From the NCBI RefSeq assembly GCF_028453695.1, contig NC_135781.1, forward strand, positions 24,179,640 through 24,243,639: a stretch of 64,000 nt of DNA, in the 5' to 3' direction. Below are positions 61,973-64,000 of the stretch, piece by piece; the first letter of the stretch is position 1, and each line of letters opens with the position of its first letter. The notes below the pieces were generated by a model that made no database searches, was not told the DNA's origin, and saw only the letters and a program-made list of their open reading frames with translations. The stretch comes from Augochlora pura (Eukaryota; Arthropoda; Insecta; Hymenoptera; Halictidae). A program made the translations under genes and the position numbers.

Positions 61973-64000
61973 GGTGCCATTATAGGAAACGCCTACAAAG
62001 TCGACGTTGTTACGAAACGGCAATATCTTAACCTCTCTCGAAGGATATTGGCTCACCTATGCCCATTAACATAAATGTTATTTAACGCGCCGAGCCGCGA
62101 ACTCGCCGCGCCACGCCGCGCCGCGCCGGCCGGTGTACCAACTTATACGGGGCCGTAAATAATCCCGCGATTCAAAAATCCCGCGTTTACTCCGCTCTAG
62201 AACCGCTTTTAGAGGATAGTTTCTGAAATCCACGAACTCGCGACTCGATCGTTGAAATGGAGAACATTATGCAGCCACGATAAAGCACTGGAAACAGCGA
62301 AGGTAATTGAAACTCGATCGAGTCGAAACCCTTTGATAGATTGTGCAATTTTCACGTTTGAAAATGGTTGATATAATCGTGCTTGGGTTCGGGCGGTTTT
62401 TAGATTGCCAATAAAGTCTTTCTCTTCTCGCGTCAGAAAAATCAGCGCGTTGAAAGGGTTCTTGCCTCGAACAAATTAAATTAAGCATACATTGAAACTA
62501 CATTCTAAAGTGTTTCTTATATGCCGGTAAACGTTGGATTCTGAGTGGTCACGTTGCCTTGCCAAGATCTTAACGGTCGTGATTTATAGCAAATAAAATG
62601 GTTGGTTCCGAGAATGCATCAGGGAAGGCTGAAATTTTAAAACCTCCCACAGCCGTACTCTTCAGCTTCATTTTGTAATGTAATGGTACTTGTTCCGCGA
62701 CACCTTCGGCCAGATAGGAATCAATCTTTTACTTTACGGTTGAACTTTAAATGCAATCTAATACAATCACAAAGCGTGACAAAGGCATCCGACGCAGAAA
62801 AGAATCAGCGACACGGAATTCGACTTTTTCATCCTGAGCTGTATAATTTGTTCGAGCCGACAAGCCGACAAGGCGAGCCGTCTCTTTTCGTCGACGCATC
62901 GCTCCGCATCGCATCGCATCGCGCGCGGCTTCTTCGCTCGCTGACCGACTGCGCCGTGTAATCATTAGCGAATCGCCGACAGAGACGTTGAATGTTTCGT
63001 TTGGCCATTCATTTGCTCGATTCGCCACCGACCTACCCCCTTTTTTACTTTCACCGTTCGAACAGTCACGGCGAATGCTTTTCTTCGATGGCGAATCGTT
63101 TCACCGGGAGGCACAAGTTTCACTCTACCAAATAATTAATGTTTGTTACTTGTGCATAAAGCAACGGCAAAGAATCGATCGTATTTTCCTTTGATTTTTA
63201 CTAGAAGAAATTTAAATAAATTTCTGTTCCGAATGCGCTGTAATGAATAACACTGTATAGAAGGCGAGGCTTCGCTTTGAACTGAATCAACTGTGAATGT
63301 CAAAATAAAATCAGTCGGAAAAATGAGATACTTTACTTAACACTTTCACGACCTCGTTGAAAACGCGAAAAGTTAAGCAGAATTAAAATATTTTATTTCA
63401 GATAAACATTGCAAAGCAATCTTACACGACACTCTTGCGAATCGCAACAAAATTAAGAAGCTATAATGTCAAGAATTAATGTTTAGAAATTCAATTTTAA
63501 ATAATTCTTTTAGCCACGTATTGCTGACGCGATAGTCAATGTGTTAACAGAGTTTATTTAAAACTGTGTTTTAAAGTGAAAGAAGAAGTTTTCAATGAAT
63601 TGAGAAGAACTCCGAGTCAAGAATGATCGATTACAACAAAGAGAAGCAAGCAGAATGAGGTCCGCGCGTTGCTAAAGTAAAAGTGGGGGATCTCCCAGTT
63701 GACTAAGGGTTAAGATTTCTCAGCATGTGCTATCGACATAATTCTGATACTTAAGGAAGTTGCGTTATAAGAAATAACAAGAAAGATAGTAAGAAAGATA
63801 GCAAGAAAAATACTAAGAAAAAAGAAAAGTCGTCGAATCGTCACGATTATTGAATGTACACAGTTAATTCCGAATTCAAACACGTTAGTCGAAACGTTCG
63901 CAGCAGTGATAGACAGGAGAGGAGTGTTCGACGTGATTTCACCGGTCGTCGTGCCGAATCGTGCTGTTCCGGCGGTCTTGGGTTAAGAAAAATTAATAAA
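61973..64000. other. 5' flank / leader of the large gene
   Basis: The interval directly upstream of the putative start codon remains open in frame for about 28 codons and then meets a stop. A GC-only simple repeat (GCCGCGCCACGCCGCGCCGC-like) lies at about 62093-62130. A donor-like CATAG|GTGAGC at about 62057 could end a further 5' leader exon. The remaining sequence to 64000 shows only low-complexity AAGAAAGATAG-type repeats (about 63775-63830) and no recognisable gene. Confidence 0.4.

Overview
This window looks like animal nuclear DNA, most likely from an insect and plausibly a bee or other hymenopteran. It shows canonical GT/AG introns, very low gene density, alternating AT-rich and CpG-rich blocks, a mariner-type terminal repeat beginning TTAGGTTGG, many TTAA-flanked (piggyBac-type) miniature elements and a 3' piece of a non-LTR retrotransposon. 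There are no operons, no CRISPR array and no rRNA. The organism assignment is inference. A 100-base run of N at 4872-4971 is an assembly gap.

Most of the window appears to belong to one minus-strand gene that enters near 62 kb and leaves through the left edge. I could not recognise it. Five consecutive coding exons between 48.2 and 53.9 kb (48197-48390, 49169-49408, 49952-50191, 51189-51345, 52251-53858) have clean splice sites and keep one reading frame across every junction. Upstream, a probable start exon (61834-61972) and an 11-nt microexon (53967-53977) fit the same frame. Downstream, a 43-nt exon (36229-36271) and a 219-nt exon (33532-33750) also fit. A separate ATG-containing exon at 14612-14807 ends in the same phase as the 219-nt exon, so I read it as an alternative first exon of a shorter isoform. 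The encoded long N-terminal region (about 950 residues within the window) is Ser/Pro/Asp-rich and mostly disordered. It has three tandem copies of a two-part linear motif and no catalytic domain that I can see. The 3' exons lie outside the window.

The large introns are filled with small repeats. 1-14.6 kb: fold-back elements, an LTR-like element across the gap, TTAA elements and a decayed transposon ORF. 14.8-33.5 kb: a mariner MITE, further TIR elements and a nested triple piggyBac-like insertion at 29385-30132. 36.3-48.2 kb: a tandem duplication, a minisatellite split by a TTAA element and a 5'-truncated LINE. 50.4-51.0 kb: a three-copy minisatellite inside an intron. 54-61.8 kb: a hairpin element, a possible LTR-type promoter block and a second near-identical copy of a 248-bp TTAA element.

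Most other long open frames lie in CpG-rich noncoding DNA or antisense to the Ser-rich exon, and were not accepted as genes. No confident tRNA or ncRNA gene was seen.
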